A DNA stretch of 64,000 nt, taken from Tyto alba (taxonomy: Eukaryota; Chordata; Aves; Strigiformes; Tytonidae). The DNA lies in the NCBI RefSeq assembly GCF_018691265.1, contig NW_024881324.1:4281730-4345729 (forward strand). The letters run 5' to 3'. Position numbers and translations under genes: made by a program. Shown piece by piece: positions 37,998-50,200 of the stretch. A model generated the notes under the pieces. It saw nothing but the letters and a program-made list of their open reading frames with translations. It was not told the origin of the DNA and made no database searches. The first letter of the stretch is position 1, and every line of letters begins with the position of its first letter.

Positions 37998-38587
37998 TGT
38001 TGGTTTTGGCTGAGGTAAAGTTAATTTTCCTCATGTTAGCTAGTAGGGGGCTGTGTTTTGGGTTTGTGCTGGAAACAGTGTTGATAACACAGGGATGTTT
38101 TAGTTTCTGCTGAGCAGGGCTCACACAGAGCCAAGGCCTTTCCTGCCCCTCACCCCACCCCACCAGCGAGTGGCTGGGGGGGCACAAGGAGCTGGGAGGG
38201 GGCACAGCCGGGACAGCTGACCCCACCTGACCCCAGGGGTATCCCAGACCATATGGCATCATGCTCAGCATGTAGAGCTGGGGAGAAGGAGGAAGGGGAG
38301 GGACGTTCAGAGTGATGGTGTTTGTCTCCCCAAGTCACTGTTACATGTGGTAGAGCCCGGCTGTCCTAGGAATGGCTGAGCTCCTGCCTGCCCATGGGAA
38401 GAGGGAAATGAATTCCTGTTTTTGTTTACTTGCGCCTGTGGCTTTTGCTTTACCTATTAAACTGCCTTTATCTCAATCCATGATTTTTCTTACTTTTACC
38501 CTTCCAATTATCTCTCCCATCCCACCAGTGAGGAGTAAGCGAGCAGCTGTGTGGGGCTGAGCTGCCGGCTGGCGTTAAACCATCACA
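37998..38587 (+). mobile_element. Solo LTR, diverged relative of family A, ~590 bp
   Basis: It starts TGTTGGTTTTGGCTGAGG and ends GTTAAACCATCACA. Family A order is retained: GTTAATTTTCCTCATG, GGGCTGTGTTTTGGGTTTG, GAAACAGTGTTGATAACAC, CAGACCATATGGCATCATGC, an eroded TATA position (GCATGTAGAGC), a poly(A)-like ATTAAA at 38456-38461, TTTATCTCAATCCATG, a TCCAATTATCTCTCCC-like block, and GAGCAGCTGTGTGG. CTGAG occurs at 37991-37995 and at 38588-38592. Over seven bases adjacent to the ends, CTGAGCA on the left and CTGAGTA on the right differ at one position. This is probably a decayed duplication. Solo; no viral genes. Confidence 0.85.
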
Positions 38588-38592
38588 CTGAG

Positions 38593-39689
38593 TAAGGGTA
38601 ACAGTTCAAATCCTTTGACCTTATCCTTTCTGGTAGAATGGATCAACTTTCTGGAAAATTTCAACCTTTAATTGCCTATCTGTAGTTTACTGAAATCTAG
38701 ATCCTGGAACTAGCACTAGAACAAGTTCAATGTAGGCAATGCTCATGACAACCTTTTCTCTTCTACCAGTTTCTGCCTTACCAACACTGCAGGGAGAATG
38801 ATGCCTTACATAGGTATTTACCTGTTCTGTTACTGTGAGAATTAGAGAAGGAAAATATTTTACCGACAGAATTATCTTTTACAGTGCTAGAATTATTAAA
38901 GAATTTATTCACTGTATCCCCTCTCCTGGTATAACTTTTATTAGCATGGCATCTGGATGACCTGCAGAAATACTGATGTCTTTTGTGTCAAGAGTTGTAA
39001 CAGCTAAAAAGAGTATGTTGGTACGTCATTTAATATATCATTTTTTGCTCTTAGAAACTCCGAGTTAATAATTAGAGATTGTGATATTTATTTTTTATTT
39101 TCGTATCATATAATTAATATGACATTTCTGCCTTGGAAGTTACTTTCATTTAATTTGACCCAGAAAACAGGAGCATGCAAGGGATACCAACAGAAAGATT
39201 GCCACAGAAAATACACAGCAATTATTTCCTGGTACTGTTCTGTTAAACTAAAAGTCATCAGATACCTAGAACTGGTGCAATCAGCTGCCTCATTGGCTAA
39301 ATCATGTCTCTAACAGAATAATTTGCAAGACAGAACACACATGATATTCATCCCACTGTTCTGTCTTGGACAGTGACAGTAAAAGATGTTATTTAGGGAA
39401 AGCATGTAAGTCTGTCCACTAACTTTAGCCTATTGCGCTCAAACTTCCCTCTAATATGTGGTAAAGGATCCGGGGCCCACCAGTTCCTCTGAACATCCTG
39501 GTACTATCTGACTTCCCAACCTCCTATGGCGACTGATGCTCCCAAACTCTTCAGCAGTAAGTCTGCTGGGGACCCTGTCACCCCCATGTCACAGTGCCAG
39601 CACCCAGCAGTCACGAGGCCATGGGGAGGTTTAAAGAGGGCATCCTCCTGCACTGTTGGCAGAGCTGGCCCGGGGAAGGGGAGGAAGGC
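38593..39689. other. Unique DNA with an unassigned GC-rich patch
   Basis: 38593-39440 is AT-rich with nothing recognised. About 39460-39690 is noticeably GC-rich and abuts the CR1 end. I could not match it to CR1 or to LTR families A-C, and the 87-codon plus-strand frame through it (39526-39789) runs on into the antisense of CR1, so it is not a credible gene. Confidence 0.5.
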
Positions 39690-40778
39690 AGCTGTAATGA
39701 TTCATCTAGTCCAACTGCCTGAACACTTCAGGGCTGACCAAAAGCTAAATCATGTTAATAAGGGCATTGTCCAAATGCCTCAACACTGATAGGCTTGGGG
39801 GGATCGACCACCTCTCCAAGAAGCCTCTTCCAGGGTCCGAGCACCCTGCTGGTAAAGAAATGCTTCCTCATCTCAGGTCTGAACCTCCCCTGATAGATGC
39901 AGCTTAGAGCCATTCCCACATGTCCTGACACGATCAATCAGCACCTCCCTCCCCACATCCCCTCATCAGGAAGTTGTGGGGAGCAGGGAGGTCGCCTCTC
40001 ACCCTTCTTCTCTCCAAACCAGACAAACCCAGGGTCCTCAGCTGCTCCTCAGACCTGACAGCCCCTTCCCCAGCTTTGTTGCTCTCCTTGGGACACATTC
40101 AAGTACCTTAATGTCCTGTTGAAATGGTGAGACCCAGGACTACACACAGTACTCAAGGTGAGGACACACCAGCACCAAATACAGAGGGACAATCCCCTCT
40201 CTTGATCAGCTGGCCATGCTGTATTTGATGCACCCCAGGGTGCGGTTTGCCCTCTCAGCTGCCAGGGCGCACTGCTGGTTCCTACTGACCCTGGTGTCCA
40301 CCAGCACACCCAGACCCCTTCTGCAGGGCAGGTCCCCAGCAACTTCCCTTCCAATTTATGTTTGTGTCCAGTGTTACACTGTCCCAGGTTCCAAATCTGG
40401 AAGTTGTTCATGTTCAGTTTAATGCCATTAATGATTGCCCAGTGCTCCAATCTATCCATATCCTTCTGCAAGACTTCTTGTCTCTAGAGAGAGTCAGCAG
40501 AATCTCCCAGTTTAGTATCATCAGCAAACTTCCTTAAGGGTGAATTCAACTTCTGCATCCAGATCATTAATACAAAGACTGAACATCACTGGCCCTAAGG
40601 CTGAGCCCTGAGGAACAGCACTAGTGACCCGTCACCAGCCAGATGTAGCCCCGTTCACCAGAACTCTTTGAGCTCAGCACTTCATCCAGCTCTTCACCCC
40701 CTGCACTGTGACCCTGCTCATCCCACAGCTGGACAACATGTCCAGAAGGATGTTGTGAGGATTCTTGTTGAATACAAG
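39690..40778 (-). mobile_element. CR1 LINE 3' fragment, minus strand, ~1.09 kb
   Basis: It opens with ATTCATCTAGTCCAACTGCC, the reverse complement of the CR1 3' region. CR1 blocks follow: AAGCCTCTTCCAGGGTCCGA, GGTAAAGAAATGCTTCCTCA, GGGCCATTCCC-like sequence, CAACACCTCCCTCCC-like sequence, GTACTCAAGGTGAGGAC, AGAGGGACAATCCCCTC, CTGGTGTCCACCAGCAC, TTAATGCCATTAATGATTGCC, TCATCAGCAAACTTCCT, CACTGGCCCTAAGGC and CAGAAGGATGTTGTGAGGA. The last blocks are upstream parts of CR1 ORF2, so this is the longest CR1 piece here. Minus-strand frames up to 140 codons (40049-40471) are broken ORF2 remnants. No intact reverse transcriptase. Confidence 0.95.
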
Positions 40779-43700
40779 CTAGAAACAATTTAATTCTGGA
40801 TTACTTACATCCATTCACATCATTAAAGGAGTAGGTTCTATATCCTTGAAATAAAAGTTGCCTAAGTCAGTACTGAAGACAATTTACAATTTCATGAGAC
40901 ATCTTAGTGATTTCTCTAAAGTCTATCTCCAAGAGTAAACATAGATCTTCATAGAATTTAAAAAATATTAGCATAATATCTCAGAATCCTATAATAGAAA
41001 ATCTAAAGAAAAAATAAATCGTGACATTTTATTTTGGAGCACTTAGAGAAACATATTTAAGTTATTGTATGATTCTCGTTGCAAAAGAAATCTTGTCAAA
41101 TACTTATGTAATATCTGACATGAATTGTTTCATGCAAATTTTTTCAGAAGATTAAGTTTCACCTCACAGAATATAAATTAGTTCAAGTAGCAGATCTGGT
41201 ACATATTTCATATAAGTTGCTGTATTCTTGCCAGTATTTAACACCTCCTCCAAACAAAAGACACATGCTTTCAAATATCTTATTCTGGCAACTATTTAAA
41301 TAACCAGCTGTGTTTGAAACAAGCAAATGAAATATATTATGTTTAGGGATTCAAGAGGCATTCATGCGATGGTCATTTATGTGTGACTGCCAGCTTGTAG
41401 GAGTTAAGCAAATAAGAACTAGTGACATAAGAGATTAGCCAGACTCCATCTATTTTTACATGAGGGAAAATAAGGTGTAGGAAAAGGTTCTCAATGGAAG
41501 CTCAAATACTATTCAGACAAAGAGTGCAAACTGTTACCACAAGGATTTTCCCCAGAAGCTGTTAAAATGGTAGACATTATAACAAGAAGAAAAAGGCAGA
41601 ACAGAAATAGCCCACAATTTTCAGGCAGTCTTACTAGGCAACTCCATTTTGCAGCTTCTTCAAATTTTGCCCATGAACTTCAAAATATCTACCTTCAAGT
41701 ATCACATACTCCCCAGATTTCCTCCTCCTTCAATTCCTGAAAATTCTTTGACATTACATGACCTATTTTTTTTTCCTTTGTTTCTTCATTTTCCTTTTTT
41801 GGCCTAAGGGTTGTCTTTAGCACAGGCGTTCCCTACAACATCACCTGACCCCTACAACTCTTAAAAAATCTTTAGTCAAGTCCCCAGCAATAGCTTTATA
41901 TGTTTTGTTTAATAGAGGGTGCTATCACCACTTTTACAACAGGGAAAATTGACTTTAAGGTGAAGCTGAAAATCACAACTGAGAAGCTACTGCTTCTTGA
42001 AAGAGATATGTTAATATAAGGTGACTTCAGCTTTCCAACTGCTTTGCATGATTGCTAAATTACTGGGAAACTAGCTTAACTAATCATTTTTCTAGTTCTG
42101 GCTCATGACTACTCAGTGACACATGGATTTGACTGGAACTTGGCAGCAATGGGTACTTCCTGAGTCCACTTAACTGCATCACGAAAGCAGATTGATCCAA
42201 TAAACACTTGTTTCTAAAATCACTGTTTGATTCCAGTACCCTACATTCTCCTCCCTCTTGAGAAAAGAGTTATTACATATGATTTGATGATCATGCGTGA
42301 GCCTTTTAAAACTGTCAGACAAAATTTGCAAATCCTTAAATTAAATTCAAAAAAGGAACACCAAGGTAGATCTGGTTGCTTGATAACTGTCTTCTGATCA
42401 ATAGTATTATAATGTTAATATTCTTCTTAGAAGACAGAAAGATCCCCCACTTTCTTTTATTTGATTACTCAGTACAAGGACTTGTGTTCATAGTTCTGAA
42501 AAGTACCTTAAAATATCATTCAATCCAGTGGTTTAAAGCTGCAAACTCCTAAAAATCTTCCAGTGTCAGTATGAACCTTGGTATCATGAACTGAAACCTG
42601 CTGTTATTAAGGTTACTGCTGGTATGCTTGGTTTTTCCTGTGGAAGAAGTCACACAAATGAAAATCATAATCTAGTGCACTCCTGCCCCTTTCTAAATCA
42701 AAAGATACAATTATGATATTTGATACAAATAGTGTTAAAGTTTGTTTTATATATCACATGGAAATTTTACACCTCTCACTACCTCAAACATGATATAAAT
42801 TCCTTTTCAAAATATTGTAACACATCAGAAATTCTGTGACAAATCTGAGGATTCTTGCTTTATATAAAGATCCTCTTCAAACAAAATCTGCTTTTCACCT
42901 GTGTTTGGAAGTCAATAATTAAGACATCATGCAGGGAATACATAGCCTTAGTAACAAAATTACCACTGCCTTACCAGCAGCTGAAGTTTTTACAATGAAC
43001 TAGTGGTCTCTTTGATAACTGTATTCATAATTTTAACATGAAACAATGCACAGTGTTTCTGCTGTAAAATTTATGATTGAAGCATGCAGAACTACAAAAT
43101 GTGCAAATGTTATGTACAAACTACAATGCACCCTGCTAACACAATTTTTCTTTTAAACACAAAGAATTAACTTCAAAGTGGGAACAGTTTTCAAAACATG
43201 ACATGTCATGAACTCAGTTAAACCAATTACTTGTCCACTATACAATGTGTGCAATGTGTTAGACTGCAACTGGAAAGGATTATGCAGAAAAACGGTGTCA
43301 TAATAAAATGCATTAACCTAATTCTTGTGGGAGAGACACAGTGTTTAAATATGAACTTGAGTCAACAGAAGAGCTGAGACTTGCAAAATTCTGGAAAGAG
43401 CCAGACAACAGATATCAACAGCTATCACAGTCCATCTGCTTCTCCACTTTAGGCTTTGAAAAAAAAAGATTGTATAAATCTGAAAGGATAATTAAAAATC
43501 CAGTTGCATCAGGTTTGGGCACAACAAGACAACTAATTATCATGACTTTTCCATCTGCTGATCTAGCCCACAACCCTTCTCAACCCGACATCGCTTCCAG
43601 TCAGTAAGAAGAAAACACAGACTATCATGTGTACATTCTTTTTTTGCTAAGTGAAGAGGTACGGATAAAGCCCATTGTATATTTACCACTTATCATATAT

Positions 43701-46357
43701 ATACCACTGTCCCACAGAAGGTAGAAAATATTTCTTCTAAGTAGCCCCGATAGAAGCCACGGCAATCAAGTCAACATAGAAGCTTTTTCCTATCTTAGTG
43801 TGCCTGAAGCTACCCAAAAGCAGTAATTCTTCCATCCAGCTTTCAATAATGCTTTTTCAGTTCAGCTTCTGCAGGATAAACAATGCCATCACTTACATAC
43901 TGTTCTTTATCACCATTCTGGCAACTAATACATGATATTGCATGTAGACTCTTCTCTTTCATGTATGTTCTTCTGTAGAATCTGCACTATATATTAGGGA
44001 TTGGTTTAGGAAATCAGTCTTTGATTCACTATTGAGATAAATTTCATCTCTCATTCTAATCTAAGTTTAAAAATCTAACCTAGTTTTGAAGTTGGATTTG
44101 ATCAGGAAAACTTATCATTGGTATTTTACATGAGAGTTTAGTCCAGGTTGGTCCAGTGTGGAGAAGACCTAATCCTAGCCTGATTATACTGAAGCTAACA
44201 CACAAAATCTGTTCTTCTGTTTTAGAATTGAAGACAAATCAAAATCATATGAAATTATAAAAAAGAGACTGTATATCCACTAATTACTTTCATCAGTAAA
44301 GGAATGTGACTTTTCGATGCCTGACATTTAAAAAAAAGTCTGACATCTGCACTATAAACCCTTCCACATTTCAAGAATGTGGCTAAAACTATATTATTGA
44401 GCTCTGTTACACACACTGAAAACAAAAATAAGTATCTGGACAAAGTCACACTGGTAATTATTGTCTTATGATGGTATAGACTTATTGGGACATAGTTTTC
44501 CAACATGGAACAATGTCACCCAGTGTACTTTTCTTGAATATCATGTCATATCCTGCTGCCTTATATGAAGTAAGTCTGGCAAGAGAGTGAGACTCTGAAG
44601 TTCATCAATCTAATTTTAGATATATGTAATGCAGACATCTGCACCCAAACTGCTCCCTGCATGTTCTTTTGATAGAAACTGGAGAAGAAAGGTGTTTTCA
44701 AAATTTGGTGAATCCAGAACCTCTCAGACAACTAGTTTATGATGCAAAGTATATCCTCCTAGATGTCACTGACTATACTGACCTTACCTCTACTGAATAT
44801 AACAGCAGGTAACAGGCTCAGATGTGAATGTCTACTTGCAAAGATGAACTCCATTCTCAGTGTCTCACTGAATCTTTTGAAGGGATTTCTATCTTTCTGT
44901 ACCATCCGGTACAGCAGTAAAAAAATATCACTTCATTAACTAATACTAATTAACTGGTTAGCTAAGTAATACTTTGAAGAAAAGGCAGAGTAGAAGACTA
45001 GTAAAATGTCAGTTCCGAAGTTTCTCATACCATTATTGTCAGGCACAAAAGTGCAGAGAGTGACAATGCTCCATCCAGTAATTATAACAATCTTTCTCAT
45101 TTATATTTGATGCAAGTAACTAGTGGATCCCTAGACACAAATATAAATCCTTTGTTGCATTCTTTTCCTGCTTGAATGTAAACGCATGTAACTCAGAAGC
45201 TCATATGAAACATTATTAAAACTGTATTTTTAAAATGTAATATTTCTAATAGCAGAAACTATCACAATGCATTATTTTCAAGGTACAACTTTTAAAAGGA
45301 AATTCACAAACTATTACAAATATTTACATGATCACTAAAATAACAGATACTAAAACAAATCCTAACATTCTCACACCCCTGACATTCAGTGTCTTCCTGA
45401 GAAAGTGTGCATGCATAGGAAAAGCAATATGAACATCATGAGAAAAATCACATATAGACCTTTAAAACATGTTCCAAAAGTAACCTGTGTCCTCTTTACC
45501 ACTCCAGACACTCATCACAGTCAGTATTCAGAATCAAGTCCAACCAGTAGGCATGAAACACCTCTCATTCATCTCACCATGCAAGCCTACTCCGCTAGAT
45601 CCATGCTTAGTCAGAAGAATTAATTTCATAAAGATCTCCTAAAATTGCACATGCCATCTCAAGTTTATGGTTATCAACAGAAGATCAGATGAAGACAAAA
45701 AAGAGGTTTTAGAAGATGGAACTAAATACTTCACAAATGCACAGTACCTTTGATGCCAATTATTTCCTATTAAATCAGTAACATTATAGAAAAGCACATA
45801 GTGCTACTTTCACTAAAATAGACATACAGAAATGTAGAGAACTGGATTCTAGATTAGAAATTGCTTCACTTGGCCCAAGAAAACAGATTCAACTTTATGC
45901 ATCTAACTGAAACTCCAGTTTAGAAGTAGGGTTGTCCTCCTCTCCTGCTATATTACAATGATGGACAGAATTGCTGTTGCATACACAAATATTCTCTGGT
46001 GACAATACACCTAGATAGTAAATACTGTTGGAATAAATCCACTCCTTGGTTATTTCTAATTCTTATAGAATATGTAAGTTGCAGTCCTGTAGCACAACAA
46101 GTTGATTAGGAACAGTAACCTCCCCACTGATGACTGTGACATAATCACAAGCCCAAACTACTGTGTTTAGCAGTCTAATTTCTTTTTTGTTAGTAAGCAC
46201 CTAATCACCATAGAAAATTCAGCTACAAGAATATATCCATATGAAACTCCTATTTTACTATATTCCTTATGACTGACAACATACTCAATTCAAGATCTTA
46301 GAAAATTAATAAATATTGTAATAAACCAATGCATTCTGCTTTCCTTCCATTCATATC
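40779..46357. other. Unique AT-rich DNA, no gene found
   Basis: Over five kilobases with no recognisable gene, RNA gene or repeat. A weak CR1-like match near 42500 (GTACCTTAAAATATCATTC...) is too poor to call. Frames of up to 88 codons (43341-43607) have no motif. Confidence 0.6.
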
Positions 46358-46648
46358 TGTCCTGGGTTGGGCTGGAATAGAGTTAATGTTCCTTTTTGGT
46401 AACTAGAATAGTGCTGTGTTTTGGATTCAGCATTGGGTTTGGTATGAGAAGAATGCTGATAGCACACTGATGTTTTCAGCTGCTGCTGAGATTTCAAGGA
46501 CTCTCCGACTCCCCCTGTCCTGCCTGTGCGCAAGGGCACAGGGAGCAGGGAGGGAGCACGGCCAGAGCACCAGCCCCAAACTGGCCAGTGAAATATTCCA
46601 TATCATGGGACATCATGCTCACTGTATAGAGGAGGGGTGGGCGGAAAG

Positions 46649-46714
<66 letters not shown>

Positions 46715-47011
46715 TCTCTCTCTCTCTCACTTCCAGGATTGCGATTGCAGGATCTTGGTATTTCGGGGTCGCTGGCCGGGCACGGGCTGGGTATCGGTCA
46801 GCGGGTGGTGAGCAATTGCATTGTGCATTGCCCATTTATACTTTCTATTATTGTCATTGTTCTCATTTTATTACCATTATTAAACTGTTTCTATCTCAAC
46901 CTCTGAGTCTCCCTTTACTCCTCCAATCCCCTCCCCCATCCCCAGGTGGGGTGGGAGGGTGGGTGAGCGGCTGCGGGCTGTTTAGCAGCCGACCAGGATC
47001 AAACCACGACA
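46358..47011 (+). mobile_element. Solo LTR, family A (ERVL-like), 654 bp, with perfect 5-bp target-site duplication
   Basis: It starts TGTCCTGGGTTGGGCTGG and ends TCAAACCACGACA. ATATC flanks it on both sides (46353-46357 and 47012-47016). It carries GTGCTGTGTTTTGGATTCAG, GAAATATTCCATATCATGGG, a TATA-like CACTGTATAGAGG at about 46619-46632, a very long CT microsatellite just downstream, and ATTAAA at 46879-46884 followed by TATCTCAACCTCTGAGTC. In retroviral LTR logic the CT tract falls in the transcribed leader, between TATA and poly(A) signal. The Leu/Ser and Arg/Glu repeat frames up to 131 codons across it are artefacts of the CT tract. No internal viral sequence, so it is a solo LTR. Confidence 0.94.
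46652..46728 (+). repeat. (CT)n microsatellite inside the LTR leader
   Basis: About 37 CT units with one interruption (TCCTTCTC at about 46711-46718). The equivalent position in the 24735 copy holds only CTCTCTCGCTT. In the 60203 copy it is a shorter (GA/CT)n run. Confidence 0.97.
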
Positions 47012-47203
47012 ATATCCCTTTCCTCACAGATGATCTAATCTTAATTTTATTGGTAACAAAGTTATATACACTTACTTCCAGGTCAATATGATTAATAAAT
47101 GCAGTTATAAACATTTGATTGGGGTAGTTATTTGAAGGGGGTTCTACATGAGAAACCTGTAGGTTTGTTAGAATACTGTCTAAAGCTACTGCAAAGGCCA
47201 TCT

Positions 47204-47277
47204 AAAGGAGAAGAGATAGAGAGAGAAAGAGAGTGAGAAATAGAGAGGGAAGGAGGGAATGAAGGAGAGATGGTAGT
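47204..47277 (+). repeat. GA-rich purine tract
   Basis: Blocks of AGAGATAGAGAGAGAAAGAG and AGGGAAGGAGGGAATG type, nearly pyrimidine-free, over about 70 bases. Confidence 0.85.
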
Positions 47278-50200
47278 AAAAGTCTTGGAATAAAACTGCT
47301 GTGTCTCCAGAATCTATTAATGTGCTTTCAGACACATGGCATTTTCATTTCTTTAGCTCAGAATGAGGGATGATCAGACACATAGGTTTCTAGGACACAT
47401 CAATCTGCATAACCTTGTCTCCCACATCTTTGCCTAGATTCCTCTTTGACTATTGTATCTCTACCCGTCACTCAGATCTTGCAAATGGACCCAAAATATC
47501 TGAAAGAAAATAGTTTAGAAGAACTGTAACATCTGTGATGTATAAGATTTAGCAAAACAGTGTATTTTTTAAGACCTTTGGCAAATATACTGCCAGAGGA
47601 CTTATGTATACGGGCAAAAAGCATTTGCATCTCTAAATTCTTTTACTCAGCACTTCTGGTAATCAGGTATTGGGTTAAAAAAGAACTTAGAAAAATCCAT
47701 GGCACCTTTTTAAAATTTGTTTTGGGAGAGTTTTGTGGCTTACTCTCCTGGAAGTAGAAATATTAGTTACAAGATCTGTATTTTATAAAGATCTTTGTGA
47801 ATATGGAGAAGAAATAAAAGGAGAGGGAGAAAAAAAGAAACACGGGGCTTGCCTAGATGAGTTCTTACAGGTCATTGATAAGCAAAAGAATTCAACATAA
47901 AGTACTGTCATTTTATTTAATGACAATATTGAACGTATGTATACCCCACTTCCTCAATCACCAAGATGAAACAAAATATTCAGTATACTGAATCCAACAA
48001 AATCTTATGGTATATGAAGATGTATATTGAAACTACTTGGCTTACAAAGGGATTTGTTACTCCTCGCATGCTATAAATTTCATGGTTAGGCGCTAGAAGA
48101 ATGAACAAGATGAGACAGTTGAATCCATCAGAGTCTTATGCCACCTGGCTCCTTCACATAAGTGAACTGTGTTTGGAGACTGGGGTTCATGCCTCAGTAA
48201 ATGAAGAAAGAGCTCCTTGCCAGTCTCTGTGTAGATGATGTGACTTTAGAAGAACCACAACAGTGAAACGTAAGGTGTGTGGGCAGCACAACTCTCGGGA
48301 AGAAAGGATGGCGGCAGCAGTGAGCAAGTCTATCCAGAGGCAGGCTGTGACAGGAGATTTGGAACAGGCTGCCAAATGCTTTCAGCACAAACCCAGTGTA
48401 TACTTATACAGGTGGCAATATTGTATTCCATAGCTAAATTATAGTCATTACACTTAAAGTGGAAATGAATGAACTGCCAATTTACAAAGTTGGCTGGGAT
48501 CTCGCATCAGGTCAAATGAACTTCAGTCAGAGCCTGAAAGACTGCATAAGCTGCACTACAAGTGTTGCTTGATAAATAATGACATTAATTGGTAATGTTA
48601 ATTTTAATTCATTTTTAATTGAAAACAAGCATAATCACTGGTAAATTAACAACATCAAAATACTGTATTTCAAACCATGAAGGTCAGTGTTCAATCTGTA
48701 CTTCAATTTCAGAATTAAATTTTCTGACTTGTCAGTTCTTGACTTCTCCTTCCACAGTAACATCTATTCTATTAAACAAAGTATAAATCAGACACAGAGC
48801 AAAGAAAAAAAGGAGAAATATTGTGCAAATCTGGGCTTATTCTTCCATTTGTACCTCTTTCTTCATCTGTAAGGCTAGGTACATCCTTACTAGTAGGTTA
48901 TAAAAATTTCATAAATTATTATGGATTTTTTGATATAATCTAAAACCTAAGAGAAGTCCTATGATTTTGCCTTTAGAGACAAAGTCTCAACAGTCTATAT
49001 AGTTATTGCCTTTTGTTATCAGAATGAGCTGATGTCAAAATCCATCCTCACTATCATAATTTCCATTAAAATGTTTTTTCTTGATTACCACAGAAATTAG
49101 AACAATAGAATAATTTTTGATAAGACCAGAATAAACAAGCACAGGATTAGTGACAATGAGAACCACTTGTATTTTTCATTAAAGGTAATTTAACTGTCAA
49201 AGAAATTGACATTAATTAAAAACTGAAGGTTTAGTAGATCTTACTATATACATGTCCAAGAAACTCAAAATACAACAGAACTGGAAAAGTAATTCTGTAG
49301 TGTATTATTGAAATGGATCACAAGGACAACAGAGTGCAGATGTGTGCATTAGGAACCAATCAGTATACAATTGAAAATAACTAGTCCATATTTGGCGAAA
49401 GGAGGAAAATATTTGTTAAATTTCAGTATTAATTTTGCGAAATCCATACTTCATTGAGGTCAATAAATTAGCTGAATTATGAACACATTGATAATCAATA
49501 TGTGTTTAGTCCAGCGACCTTGGTGACAATAAAAATTCATAACTTGCACATTGTTTACAGCCCAAGACTGCTATATAAAAGTTTTTAAAGCCAAAATAGC
49601 ATTAAAAATTTGAAATGACTAATCAAAAAAACAAAAAACCCATATATAAAATTTCCCATTCATAGACATCTATACATAAAAACGTCTCATTCTTCTGCAA
49701 CCCTGTAATACAAACAGAAATTGCTCACATAAACTGGACTCATTCATGTCATCTTATTTTTCATCTTCAGTGCTCCTATCTGATCTATTACTGTTATTAA
49801 TTAGTGGCATTTTCTCCAGCCACTAGATACCTCTGAATATTTTGAGTCCAGACAGGTAAATGAAGATGACAAAATTACAACTCAGACTGTGTGGAGATGT
49901 TAATCTGCTCTGTAATAATGGCAATTTTCTTAGCAGACACCTGTGGTACTGAAGGTTGGTGAACTAATGAGCTCCCTAAAATAACTTGTTATGTTAGCTG
50001 ATATTATTATGAAATATTAAAACCCACTATATCAATGTTAGCTTATTTCATATGAAGCAACACACCTCTGCTCCCAAATGTGCCATATATAAGATAATTT
50101 CTTCTTCAGTTTGAGTGTATTTTGAGAGTAACTTAAATGGAAAACACTGCACACATCCTGGTAGATATGCACTCACTGTTAAAACATCAGGGAATATTTT

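Noticed and set aside
40049..40471. 140-codon minus-strand ORF as a possible gene
   Set aside because: It is a degraded piece of CR1 ORF2 within a truncated LINE copy.
42500..42545. Weak resemblance to a CR1 3' end
   Set aside because: Similarity is limited to a dozen or so scattered bases and lacks the terminal repeat.
46416..46835. ORFs of 89-131 codons with long Ser-Leu or Arg-Glu repeats
   Set aside because: They are translations of the CT microsatellite within a solo LTR, open in several frames on both strands.
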